Notes under the pieces: generated by a model | Databases searched by the model: none | Told to the model about the DNA's origin: nothing | The model's input: only the letters and a program-made list of their open reading frames with translations | Source of the DNA: Glandiceps talaboti | Taxonomy: Eukaryota > Hemichordata > Enteropneusta > Spengelidae | Length of the DNA stretch: 64,000 nt | Direction: 5' to 3' | Assembly: GCF_964340395.1 (NCBI RefSeq) | Contig: NC_135568.1 | Location: forward strand, 3,648,501 to 3,712,500 | Position numbers and translations under genes: made by a program | In this document: positions 47,206-60,200 of the stretch, piece by piece | Position numbering within the stretch: the first letter of the stretch is position 1 | How the letters are laid out: every line of letters starts with the position of its first letter

Positions 47206-47574
47206 TTCATAAAAGTAACACTCACTCGGTCACTGTAAAAAGAAGGCAGACACAGGCACACAATGCAGTACAGTTATTTGTTTATTAGATTGAAGGAACT
47301 TGACACTTCCATCAAGTTAACATGCTACATGGATAATAATCAAAATAACATTTCAACGTATAAATTCATATAAAATTTCTCTATTTAGCTAAAGGAATTG
47401 CAATGTTCTCACATTTCATATTAGTCTAGTTACGGTATTACTAAAAACTGGTTGTGTATATTTCCTGTAAAATTATAATTATTGCATATGCATAGGCAAT
47501 TAAAAGAAAATTAATCTGTACACATGGAGTATTGCAAATGAAACACTGTTTAACAATAATTATGAAAGATGATG

Positions 47575-48310
47575 TTTGCAAAAAGTGCACTCCTCAAGTC
47601 AATGAATATATGATGTACCCCTTAGGTTTATGAAATTACACACTGGATTTTGCTACAATATACTCCCTAGGCTCAAGAACATATGGTGCATTAAGCTATC
47701 TAGCACTCCCTAGGTTCCTGAACAGGCAAGTCCCTTATATCACAATACATTCCCTAGATACATAAAAATGTTATGTACTTTGCTACAATGCACTCCTTAG
47801 GTTCATGAACAAATGACACTCTTTACTACATGTCCTCTGTAGAGTCATGAATCTATGATGTGTTTTGCTACAAAGTATTCCTGTTTTTGGTTCCTGAGCA
47901 GATAATTCACTCAAATTACAATGCACTCCGTTGTTACAATGCATATCCCACATTCCTAAATGAATAGTTCACCTTCATGAATCACAAATGTCATGAAGAT
48001 ACAAATATACCTGAAGCGTGCATATTGCAACAACGCACTTCTTACTTAGGTTATGAATTCACTTTACAACACTGTACTCCCTAGCTTCATGAACATCACA
48101 TTGAACTCCTTATGTTCATAAAGATAGGAGGCACTTTGCTAAGATCCATTCCCTCAGTTTATGAATGTCATTAACTTTGCAACAATGCATTCCCTAGCTT
48201 CATGAATATGATTCATTTTAACAATGCACTCCCTAGCTTCATCAACATTGTTACACAGCACTCCCCAGGTTTGTTAAAATGAACTCTTTGTGTTTATGAA
48301 TATGATTCAC
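47575..48310. repeat. Diverged array around CTCCCTAGGTTCATGAAC
   Basis: More than ten degenerate copies of ACAATGCACTCCCTAGGTTC with spacers of 30-50 bases. The motif returns at 49230-49345. Confidence 0.75.
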
Positions 48311-49224
48311 ACCAATAGTCTGGGTTTACAAGAAGATTGTTCCTCTGCTTTCAATTATTACACCATATTCAAACACACAGGTACAACGACAATTCCTCTC
48401 ACCAGTACCTAGCTGTTTTATCATTTTAATTCCACGGTCTATCTCAGAATACTGGGCACCAATCTTGTAATCACTGGGCAATTGAAATAATGTGATTTAC
48501 CTGAACGCTAATCTGAAATAACAACATTATAATATATGGGGGAAACATCTACATATTAGTGGCTATGACTACATCTTGTTTCGGATTTGGCATTTTTATG
48601 AGTTGAAGCCAGCATATATCATTACCTTGTCCATAATAAAAGTATATGGAGATACTAATGAATTCCACATCTCACTATGCACACATTGACAAACATATGA
48701 ATACACATACATATACAAATTCTCAAACACACATACTTTCATACACACACATACACATTCACATGCCTCCTTTTTTCTCCAGCACACAGAAAATAACACA
48801 CACCGATATATGTCTACACACAAATGCATTTCCTACCCAAACAAACAAACAAACAAACATACACGATATGGTGATCAATGATATCTGTGAAAATAAAGGC
48901 CTGCTGTCAAACATCTTGATAAGTGGTTCTAGTAAATAACTCTAAACTATGTGAGTTGATATAAACCATGTAAGAATCATACATTTTGACTATAATCTGG
49001 TTGTGTGTTGCATATTTGACAATCTTTCTGCTGCAGTTAATGAGTACAAAACAGCGGAGTATTGTACATGAATGAAGTAATGACAGAGAAATACTAAATA
49101 TTCTGTGCATGGCTACTAATGTGTGTACCACATGGTAGTACACTACCCTCATTACAAATTTCCTTTATGCTAGGGGATCTGATTATAGAATATCACAATA
49201 CAACAATGCCTGATTATACACAGA
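48311..49224. other. Intergenic, no gene seen
   Basis: Includes a diffuse ACACATAC-rich part (48670-48760). No exon supported. Confidence 0.45.
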
Positions 49225-49345
49225 ATACAATGCTCTCCCTAGGTTAAGAAAACATGATGCCCTTTGCCACAATGCACTCCCTAGGTTCATGAACATATGG
49301 TGTAATATGCAAAAATGTACTCCCTAGGTTCATGAACATGTTTGA
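49225..49345. repeat. Outlying copies of the CTCCCTAGGTTCATGAAC motif
   Basis: Three copies separated from the main array by about 900 bases of other sequence. Confidence 0.7.
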
Positions 49346-49849
49346 CTTTCATTAAAATAAGATGTATACTTTCAATATATCTCATCTTATGCACCTGATT
49401 TTTTTTTTGCTCTTTTTAATTCTCATAATCATTTCAACTTTAACCTCACCAATTTGTGAAGTTCAGATTCAAGTAGATAGAATCAATTTCCAACTCTGAA
49501 TCTGTATCCTTATTTGATGTAATTTCAAGATATGGCAGTCCTCAAAAGCCATCAATCTAATATATTCCTGATTGAACAGTACTTTCTACTTTGAAGAGAG
49601 CATTGTAATATCATACACATTATTGTTATATTAAAAAAATGCAAAAAAAACATACGTTATAAAATTGATTGAGACACTCAACAACAGATACAAGACAATT
49701 ATCAAGTTAATTTTTGCTAATTAATATTCTGCGTAATAGTAATAATTGTATCCCAAAGGATTTAATCCGTAACGTCAATGTTTATCAATAAAGGTGAGAT
49801 CTGGGATAGTGTGTAAATTATCACATGGAATTACAAGTATCTTTTATCA

Positions 49850-50130
49850 TTAATGAAACATCATTGCCTTAAGGTGTCTTCATCATTGACAAAAAACCAC
49901 TGCCCTAAGGGGCTTTCATCATCAACAAAACAGCATTGTCCTAAGGGGTCTTCATTATTGACAAAAGAGCACTGCCCTATGGGGACTTTCATCATAAAAC
50001 AAACAGCATTGTCCTATAAAGTCTTCATCACTGACAAAGGAGCACTGGCCTAAGGGACTTTCATCATTGATTGACTAAGGAGCATTCCCCTAAGGGGTCT
50101 TTCATTATTAAGAAACACTCCCCTAAGGGG
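49850..50130. repeat. About 38-base minisatellite
   Basis: Seven copies of CATCATTGACAAAAGAGCAC with TGCCCTAAGGGGTCTT. Confidence 0.9.
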
Positions 50131-50869
50131 TCTATGCTACAATCTGTCAATTTGGATTTTAGACAGAAGTATCAAAAGACAACTACCTAAACTGTCCGAT
50201 GTTTTGATATTTTTCTGTTTATCACATTTCAGACACACAGTCCTATTAAAAACATCTTGACATCAATATTTCAAAGAGTCTTTACCCATTCACAGAGAAA
50301 TCAGAACTAATCTAACGCTTGGAAAGAAAGTGCATATTTTTCGTACTACTTTTGTCATCGTACAACTCTCACTACGATGTACAGCATGTATTTCTTGCAC
50401 TTAATAATACAGCATATATACAATGGAATTCTTCTCATAAGGCAACACTTAAAATTTTCTTCTGAAAGAGTGACATTTCATTTAGTCTGGGAAGGTATAG
50501 CTTGGGGCAAGTTTGCTTACGTAAAATGAGGTTTTCAAATACTGCCCTCTATAGTTCTTTACAGGAGGAAGGCAGCCAAGTCTGGCCAATCAACACACAC
50601 ACACAATAACTACTTAGTACCAGAAATACAAAACTATGAAATCAAACTTGAGTGTAAATAATTTCCCTTGTTTGTTAAAAGACTTTAAAATTACCAGACA
50701 CACGACTTAATAAAACTTGACTTTTTTTTAAAGAAAATGGCTATCATTACTGACTGAATACAAAGTTAAGTATGCACACTTTTTTTATGATATACTTTTC
50801 TCAAATCTGATTAATCTGTAATTTCATTTATCTAACTTCTTTCAAAATTGAACATTGCAGTTGATATTT

Positions 50870-51440
50870 GCCCTTGTTCCTTTCAAAGTGAGCACCCCCT
50901 GTACATACCTGTACATATCAAATCAGGGGTTTCTTTCAAAATGACAATCTACTGCACACATCAATTTCCCTTCACTTCAAAGTAAGTACCTTGTACATGA
51001 TATGAACCATCAAGTTCCCTTCAAAGTGAGCCTCCCCCTGGACACATTACACACAGTTCTTTTCAAAGTGACATTTTGCGTGTATTGCATACATTGCTTC
51101 TCCCCGTTCACTTCATGGTGAACACCCCCTGTACACATCTGAGTTCTTTTCAAAGTGACATGCTATGTGTACTGCATACATTGCTTCTCCCCGTTCACTT
51201 CATGGTGAACACCCCCTGTACACATTTGAGTTCTTTTCAAAGTGACATCTTATGTGTACTGTATACATTGCTTCTCCCCGTTCACATCAAAGTGGATACC
51301 CCCTGAAAACATTAAACGCTGAGTGCCTATCAAATTATCATAGCTTTTCCCTTCATTTCAAAGTGAGCACCCCCTGTATATTTGTCTTTCTGTTCTTTTC
51401 AAATAAAGAAACCCATGGTGACAGTCACCCCCTGATCCTT
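50870..51440. repeat. About 78-base repeat, diverged to both sides
   Basis: Units contain GCTTCTCCCCGTTCACTTCA, GTGAACACCCCCTGTACACA and GTTCTTTTCAAAGTGACAT. The best copies are at 51060-51310. Confidence 0.85.
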
Positions 51441-51754
51441 TCTAAATGAGTGTCTAATACCCTCTTTCTACTCAACTTATGGTGGGCAGTCATAATTTCA
51501 ACTAGTGCATAAAGTTTTTGTAGTTGATAATACAATATAAACTATGGCAAAACAAAAGAAAATTATACATAAAGAGACTTTCACAAACAGTACCATTCTA
51601 ATAATATAACTACCGTGTACTGTGAAGGTCTTAACAATTATAATGTTATTCAATTCTTTTTAAATAAACTTTTAGGTAACATAAAATTTCAACAAAAGGT
51701 ACTGAAATATTGTAAATACAAAAATGTCGTCAAAAATTATCGAAAACAAACTTT

Positions 51755-52105
51755 TATCCATGGCAGCTACCTGTACAGTAACAAATTGGAACAATTTCAA
51801 TGTTGCCATAACGACTATTACCGTAGTGACAAAACCACTGATACCCAACTTGATTATCACCATGGCAACTACCTGAATAGTAAACAACAGGACAGACTTA
51901 ATTGCTGTCATAACAAGTATTTGAATAGTAAGCTTGGAGACTGACTAAATTGTTGCCATGGTAACTATCAGTATACAAACTATACAAATAAGTTGGATGT
52001 CACTGTGGCAACAATTGTCAAAACAATATAGTATTTAAGGTAATTGTTATCATGGTAACTAGTAATGCACTATGGCAACCAATGTGGCTGTTGCTATGGC
52101 AACAG
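51755..52105. repeat. Degenerate repeats around TGCCATGGCAACTA
   Basis: Recurrent CCATGGCAACTACCTG, TTGCCATAACGACTA and GTTGCTATGGCAAC. Near-palindromic unit about 65 bases long. Confidence 0.65.
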
Positions 52106-52109
52106 TTGT

Positions 52110-53380
52110 TAGAGAAATCATGGAGCTCAACTTGATTGTCGGTTATGTGTGATTAGCACCAAGATTCATGCCAAACAATCTTTTATATTTTCACATTATA
52201 TCTCAAGAGCAAACATTAGCTTTTATAAAACACTGAATACAGATTGTTATTTTCTTTGTTGCCTGGACTTTCAGAGAGTCTACCATCATTTACAACAGAA
52301 CTGTGCACTGTTAGCTCACTAAGAATACAATACAGATACAAATCTGTATATACTAGACTATGTGGGCAACATATCAAATATTATCCAGACATCTGATCAT
52401 ATCTATACATACAAGTACTTGGTTACAGAATTACATTGACAACTAAACATACTTAGCAACGCTAAACACTTGGTGTTCAAAATAATACTGACTAAGTAAA
52501 TATTGGATAAAGGCAATCACTTTGCAGGGCAACACTCTTTCTGAAATAATAATTCCACCATTTTGTTTGGTATGGCAGTACTTTCTGCATGCATGGGTGA
52601 TTTCATGTAGACAGCTTTGACTCTGAAGTGTCACATTGTATGTACATGATGTTTATACAACCCTTTTCATGTTAGTGTTCACTGACTTGGTTTGATACAA
52701 CCATGCACTAACTAATAAGAAACTGCACATTCTACACTTTAAGATAGCAAGATGGAATGAATATACAGTTTCTTGTGACACAAAATGTCTAAATGAAATG
52801 AATTAAAATGCAGACATCAAAACATTGGTGTCAGCATGTCTGCATCTAGTAACACTACATATGAGTGATTATAATTTCATTTTAGACAAAATGTAGCAAG
52901 AAATTGCCATCTTGTTATTTTAAAATGTACAATGTGCAGTTTTATTTTAAAATGTACAATGTGCAGTTTCATATATGGCTTTCTGTGTGGTTGTATCAAA
53001 CATAACCAGTGGACGCTAACATGAAACTTGCTGTAGAAATGATAAATCAAAGAAACACACAACCCGGTGCTATGTGTATATTAAGAATCATGTTCTTTGC
53101 AGTGATAATCTTGTACATAACACAGACTTAAAAGTTCTTGTTTCATGACTTATATTTGATCTTACACATAGACACTGTTGAGATACTGAATGACATCAAA
53201 TTTTTTTCTCAAATCCAATGCGACACATACTGGTAGTAACATGTCTGGTGTAATGTGATACATACTTATACTGCAACATGAAACATTGAATTTAGAGCAA
53301 TGTAAGAAACATACTTTTTTTACTAGCATCGTATGTGTAATGTGAAACATAATCACAAACATTATGTTTACCGAGTAATA
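52110..53380. other. Intergenic, no gene seen
   Basis: Contains a 27-base direct duplication around TTTTAAAATGTACAATGTGC (52918-52969). No exon found. Confidence 0.4.
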
Positions 53381-53384
53381 TGAA

Positions 53385-53965
53385 CTTCAGAGTAATGTTT
53401 GAAACATAATTACATGGCCTGCATAAAGTGAAATATACTCAAAATGACAACAACATGAAACATAATGCCTGCAGTGTATCATGAACTTTGAGAATAATGT
53501 ATGAAACATAATTACATGGCTTGCATAATGTGATACATAATCACTGTGGGCAACATAAAATATAATAACTCTCCATCTAATGTGAGAAATGTTGACTTGA
53601 TAGTAGTGTATGAAACATAATTACATGGTTTGTGTAATGTTATACATAATCAATTAGGCAGCATGAAACATAATGATTTGGCATAACATGATGAAATTGA
53701 GTGTACATGTAATGTACGACACTTGACAACATGACTTGCGCAATGTTATACATAACCACACTGACCATGACATTATAGCAAAATTATACACAAAGTAACA
53801 CAAAACATTACTACAGCCGCTATATGTGTCACATGAAACATACCTGAAAATTATGTAACTTAGCATGATCATGTCTTGTGTGTCACGTGAAACCATAGTA
53901 ATGAGTATGAGATGATGCATAAATGTTACAGTTGTGACACAAAACATGATTACTCGGAGCAAACC
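53385..53965. repeat. Diverged repeats near the dip2 3' end
   Basis: Recurring TGAAACATAATTACATGG with CATAATGTGATACATAA, spacing about 55-60 bases. Probably in or after the dip2 3' UTR. Confidence 0.7.
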
Positions 53966-54027
53966 ATGACACATAATTACAGATTGATTGACAAGTTCCT
54001 CAAATATTGTTTTTCTTGTAACTTAGT

Positions 54028-54280
54028 TTACATATTGTAGGCAACATAGATGGGATCAAGCTGGTCAGCTAGGAAGCCATCTCTGAGATGCATTCTCTGT
54101 TTCTCTCCTCTTGAATTGATGGGAACCACACCGGGATCAACAACCACCACCACACCAACTATCAGGTAGTGTTCCTCCAAGACAGCATTAGTGACAAGTG
54201 GTACCAAGTCTAGTGCCTCATTCTCTGTACCTTCTAACTCAACAACTACCACCAACAAGTTGGTCCATGTAAAAACAGCA
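54028..54280 (-). CDS. dip2: dip2 exon o (C-terminus and stop)
   Basis: Starts AVFTWTNLLVVVVELEG and ends with the almost invariant DGFLADQLDPIYVAYNM and TAA. The acceptor TTTACAGTGCTG is the seed of a 40-base tandem array of about twenty copies upstream. Confidence 0.98.
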
Positions 54281-57200
54281 CTGTAAATGTAAAACAAAAT
54301 ATTGTTGGTGTAAAACACAGTACTGTGATTGTAAAACACAATATTGTCATTGTGAAATACAGTACCATCAGTGTAAAACAGCACTGTAAAACAAAATATT
54401 GTCAGTGTAAAACACAGTGCTGTTAATGTAAAGCACAGTATCGTCATTGTAAAATACAGCAGTCTGTGTAAAATAGCACTGTAAATGTAAACACAGTACT
54501 GCAAATGTAAAACAGCACTGTCAGTGTAAAACAGGTTTGTCAATGTAAACAAGTACTGTATAGTAAAACTCAGTATTGTCTATGTAAAAAAGCTCTGTAA
54601 ATGTAAAATACAGCAATGTCAGTGTAAAACAGTACTGTACATGTAAAACACAGCACTGTCAGTGTAAAACAGTATTGTACATGTAAAACACAGCACTGTC
54701 AGTGTAAAACAGTACTGTACATATAAAATACAGCACTGTCAGTGTAAAACAGTACTGTACATATAAAATACAGCACTGTCAGTGTAAAACAGTACTGTAC
54801 ATATAAAATACAGCACTGTCAGTGTAAAACAGTACTGTACATATAAAATACAGCACTGTCAGTGTAAAACAGTACTGTACATGTAAAACACAACACTGTC
54901 AGTGTAAAACAGTATTGTACATGTAAAACACAGCACTGTCAGTGTAAAACAGTATTGTACATGTAAAACACAACACTGTCAGTGTAAAACAGTACTGTAC
55001 ATGTAAAACACAGCACTGTCAGTGTAAAACATACTGTACATATAAAACACAGCACTGTCGGTGTAAAACAGTATTGTACATATAAACACACAGCACTGTC
55101 AGTGTAAAACAGTATTGTACATGTAAAACACAGCACTGCCGGTGTAAAACAGTATTGTACATGTAAAACACAGCACTGTCATTGTAAAACAGTACTGTAC
55201 AGTCAGGTAAATGTGTATTACATTGTCAATATACATACCATTCACATATACTCTTATGGGACCTCAGTACACTATTCTCTATATCAATAGGGTGATATCT
55301 CATGCCTCGGAGTATCATTGTTTCATCCAATGACCCAACAACAAATAATGCATCATGGCGACCTGAAAACAACAAGAGAAAACAAGGCATCATGGTGACC
55401 TGTAAACAACAAACAATGCATCATGGTGACCTGAAAACAACAAGAGAAAACAATGCATCATGGTGACCTGTAAACAACAAACAAGGTGTCACGGCAACCC
55501 ATAAAGACAACTCATGGATTGTTGCCTTTTACTGTATTTTATCTGAAGACGAATACCTTCATTCACCAAGTGTTGCTACCATCATATTAAAAACTGTCTT
55601 CTACGTACAAATTGCTTTTACTTTAAAATACTTTTCATTATTTGCGTGAGCAAAAAACTAGTGGCAGGTGTGCTCTGTTACTATGAGTCAAATACATCTG
55701 AAGACAAAACCTGTATGACATAAATATGAATAATAAAAATATTGGACACGAACATCAAGTTATGTTTCGACTCATATTTTGAGCAATAAAAACCAATGAT
55801 GTAGTCATGTGACATAAACCAACCAGGGTATAACTCCAATATTTTATGTTTGGGTGTGTACAACTTCCAAGGAAACTACACCTAGTGTGTTACATTTGTA
55901 ATAGTGCAACTGCACAGCAATGTTAATGTTTGACAAGTGTTTCCAAATTTTGACAAATTTTCCAACAATAATAAATTTATTTAATAAATTTATCTTTAAA
56001 AATAATCCTATTTTCATCTCCTGTCTGCTGTCTTACCTCCATCGGCCTGTGTGAGTTCAGTTCTTTTAATAAATCCTAGATAACCAGTCCTTGCATAGGA
56101 AGTGTCAATATCACCAGTAGTGGGTTTGGAGTCAAAATGATCAGCATGGAGTGAATCATCACCATAGATGGTGTAGTAACCACACGCATTATGAGGACTG
56201 CTAACCCAAATCTATGTGGAAATAAAACACATAATAATTATACAAACACATATACAAATGCAGTAAATGTTTTGACCAGTACAACATGGGTATATGAAGA
56301 ACAGTGTCAACTCAGTCTCCTTAGCTTGAATATACAATGTGTCAACTCAGTCTCCCTAGCTTGAATACAAATGTCTCTCTCAGTCTGACTAGCTTGAATA
56401 CAAATGTCTCTCTGTCTCCCTAGCTTGAATACAAATGTCTCTCTCAGTCTCCCTAGCTTGAATACAAATGTCTCAGTCTGACTAGCTTGCATACTAATCT
56501 GTCAGTCAGCCTCCCTAGCTTGCATACAAATGTCTATCTCTCAGACTCCCTAGCTTGAATACAATTGTGTATCTATCGTACCCTAAATCCACTGTTCTAC
56601 ATTACCTGTCTATTTTGACAGCAATAATTGTAGACAATGTGAATTGATGTATCAAATTAATTCACCATTACTGCACAGCTGTCAATGTCCTTTACAACCA
56701 CACAGTCTAATTATACACATTACTATTCTCATTAGACTTTATAATCAACCATTAGTACTATATTAATGTCATCAAATAAGGCTTCATTGAATAAATGAAT
56801 ATAACTGTAAACTAAACGTTTTAACAGCTGTGGTTCATGACCTTGCCTGTTTTCCTAATACAGATAAATATTTATAATATTGACCTCGTAATCTTTATGC
56901 ACAAGGTCAGTCTGAGGTTTTGAAACCTTGAGTTGAATTTTATTGAGACCAATGAATTCCTTTATATCACATGGTCAGTTTCTTCATTTGTCCAACCTAA
57001 CCAAACTTCCAAGACTTTTAGAAGGTCCTACTATACATAGAGTACATAACTGTATTACTATGGTAAGTCATACCGAGTAACCATCCATACAGACTCACCA
57101 TATTTTGTTTGTTTTTGACCATATGTTTAATATTTTCAATATCTTTAATTTGTTATCCTATTCATATATCTGTTACTGTATCCACGTACCAATTCAGGGT

Positions 57201-60200
57201 GAAAGCTCTACATAAGTTTTTTTACCTTGTCTGATGTGAACAAGATTATTATAAATTGTGAAAGGAGTCAGATAGTCATTTCAAAATTGTAACATGAATT
57301 GTTGTAAGCCCACTTTAGATTGTAGGATTAAAATCTAGGTGAGAAAACCAAATGTTATTTTTTAAATATGACCCTCTCGGGAGCCAATCTATAAAATATA
57401 ACCCCCCCCCCCCCCCACACACACACACACACACACAACTTATTGAAGACTTGTTAAGAGTTCATACACCTACCTCTCCAAGGTGAGAATCAGCACATTG
57501 TCCTTTGGTTTCTGGATTAGCTATAACAACCTTTACTCCTGGTAAAATCTACCACCAAAAATAAACGTAACATACATCATTGAAAATATAATATACATTG
57601 CTCTATAATTAGATATGTCAAAATATCAATGTCAAAATGATAAATACATGTAACTGATAAGTGCACACATACATGTAGTTGAGAAGAAACTCGATCTCAT
57701 CCCCAGATGGAGACACTATCACCCATAATACCCAACTCAATGTCCACTGACCTTACCACACAGAAGAACAGTGAATTTGATAGCTGGTACACTTCTACAG
57801 TATGTGTCAATGTACAAATTAAATACATAAAGTTCACATTTCACTAGTTAGTAAATAGATGTAAACAACATTTGCATATATGTAAATTGTGTTTATACAT
57901 GGACGATAAGACCACAGATACACATATAGTGCTGGTTTAGTTTTAAAATTTTATCTCACCTTTCCAGACTCCATCAGACAGAGACTATGAGGACTTCCTT
58001 TCTCTACTAAAGTGACCCTGTCATTACGTAATGCCCTGGTGTCTACATACACAGTAGTTGGATCTGGACTGGATGCACCCTGTCATCAAAAACGGAAGAA
58101 CACTTGTCAGTAACGAAGCTCCCACTCTCTACTACAGAAACTTTATTTTTCAGAGTTCATCACACACAACCTATACTTCAAGCAGTGTTTGATGGTCCAT
58201 ATAAGGCATACTTAAGTCACCATCATCATTACCATTGCAGATTCCTCTTTCCTGTGTTTGGATGTTGAATTCAACTTGTCCTTTACATTGGTAACTACAG
58301 TAACTGTAAATCTATGTGACTACATACCTGTAGACAAATAGCTACATTAAGTCAACAACCAAACTGTAAATCTATGTGGCTACATACCTGTAGACAAATG
58401 GCTACATTAACTCGGCAGCCAAATGATGTACTGACAGCTCTTGGTGAGAGGCCAATGCAACGAAACAACTTGCTAAATGAGGTACAAAGTTGAATACGAG
58501 GTCTTTCTTCTGCCAATGCAATACAGGTACGCACACATGTAAGGTCTACACCCTTGGTCTGTCAATACATAAACATTATACATATTGTATTATATATAAA
58601 ACACAAAGGGATGTTTTGTAGCATGGAAAGAAGGAACAGTTACAACATGGACACTGGTCCAGTGGATATCAGGCAAACAGAGGACGTCAAGGCTAGTGTT
58701 TAATAGAAAGGTCTTGAGAGAGTAATGGAAGGATATCAGAGACACGGAGTCGATTGGCGGAGATTGAAAGGAAGATTGTTTCATGATGTAAGGCTGACAG
58801 GCGTGAGAAAAGGATCAGATCTTCCACCAAAGGCAGAACCAATGACATAGATATGCATTGTCATGACATACAACAACCAGAGTATATATTCCATATTTTT
58901 TTATTTTTTGACTCGTGCATGGTGTAATGTGATATAAACTACACTGCACATACATGTATACAACATTTTATGATGTTATGCACTTACCTTGAGTTGTAAA
59001 GTTGATGTACCCAATCCTTTACTGCATAATTCCATTACAGAATATGAACAGAAAGTATCTCTCACTGAAAACAAATAAGATTAAATGTAAATGAATTTTT
59101 TGTCAATTTGTTGATACAATATCAAAAATCGAATGTAAAACTGTAAATTTCTCACGGTCTAATGACCAATTTGATGCACCAATGATACACACAATTTCTA
59201 TAGACGCACCAAAATTTGGAGTTCCTCTATCTCTTACTATGTGGTGACACACAAGAAATGTCACTTTCTATCATACTGACCCACAACAAAATTTGGCTAT
59301 CATTAGAGGGCACACTGCTACTGACATACCTTTAAACTGACTCAAGGCTGTCAACCAGAGAGCTGGATTGATTTCTACTTCAAATGGTGGTATCAGTATG
59401 GACTGGTGTCCAGAATAGATACTGTAAGAAAATGAAAAGGTACAGTTAACAAGTCTTCATTGAAGACAAACTCCCTAATTCATTTCTAAAATATTATATC
59501 AGTATAGACTGGTGTCTTCAGTAGATATTGTCAATGTCAAGGAGCTATCTAGAACAATGACTGAGGAACAAGTTTCAACTTGTTTTTTCTTGAAATTTGC
59601 ATGTAATATTATAACTGATGTAAAATCAGGAAATAACATTCCAAAACCTAAGTTCGGCAAAAGACATCTGTATTTCCTGGAATGATGTTCCTCTTTAAAG
59701 GAGAAATTTCTAAAATAGGAGACGTCTAAGAAGTAAAGAAGGTTAATCCCAACTTTGGTGGAGATTGTATTCAAATTTGGGGTTAAAAGAAAGGATGAAA
59801 CATCCATTTTTCAAGAACTGTGGAAATTGTATTTCGTTGTGACTGCAGTAAGGTTGTATCTGCTTATACAATTGCATAGCAGATACAACCTTATTGCACT
59901 GACACGACAACATTTTATCTTTGGAAATATTTACATTTTGATGTTAGGTAAATCTTACCTGCTTAGCACCCATAGTACAAAACCAAGACCACTGTAGGGA
60001 TCTAAGCACAATGCTACAATCCGTGATGGATACAACTCACACTGTAACTTCTGAGATCGACATAGCGCTGTCGCTGCAGCATGTGACATCTAAAATACAA
60101 AATAAAATTGACATCACAAATTAGAAAAACTTTCTGTATTTTGAACGGCTCATATTTGAAACAATTGTCATAATATTGGAGGGTTTAGTTTTGCTGAATT

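Noticed and set aside
49850-50130. CRISPR-like array
   Set aside because: The units are contiguous minisatellite copies in an animal genome, with no unique spacers.
54281-54552. N-terminal extension of the dip2 terminal frame (Tyr/Thr/Phe-rich)
   Set aside because: It is the 40-base array read through the acceptor; homology to DIP2 stops exactly at the splice site.
58320-58388. Read-through of dip2 exon j past its donor
   Set aside because: The extra codons come from the duplicated junction and end at a stop; neighbouring exon k fits exon j directly.
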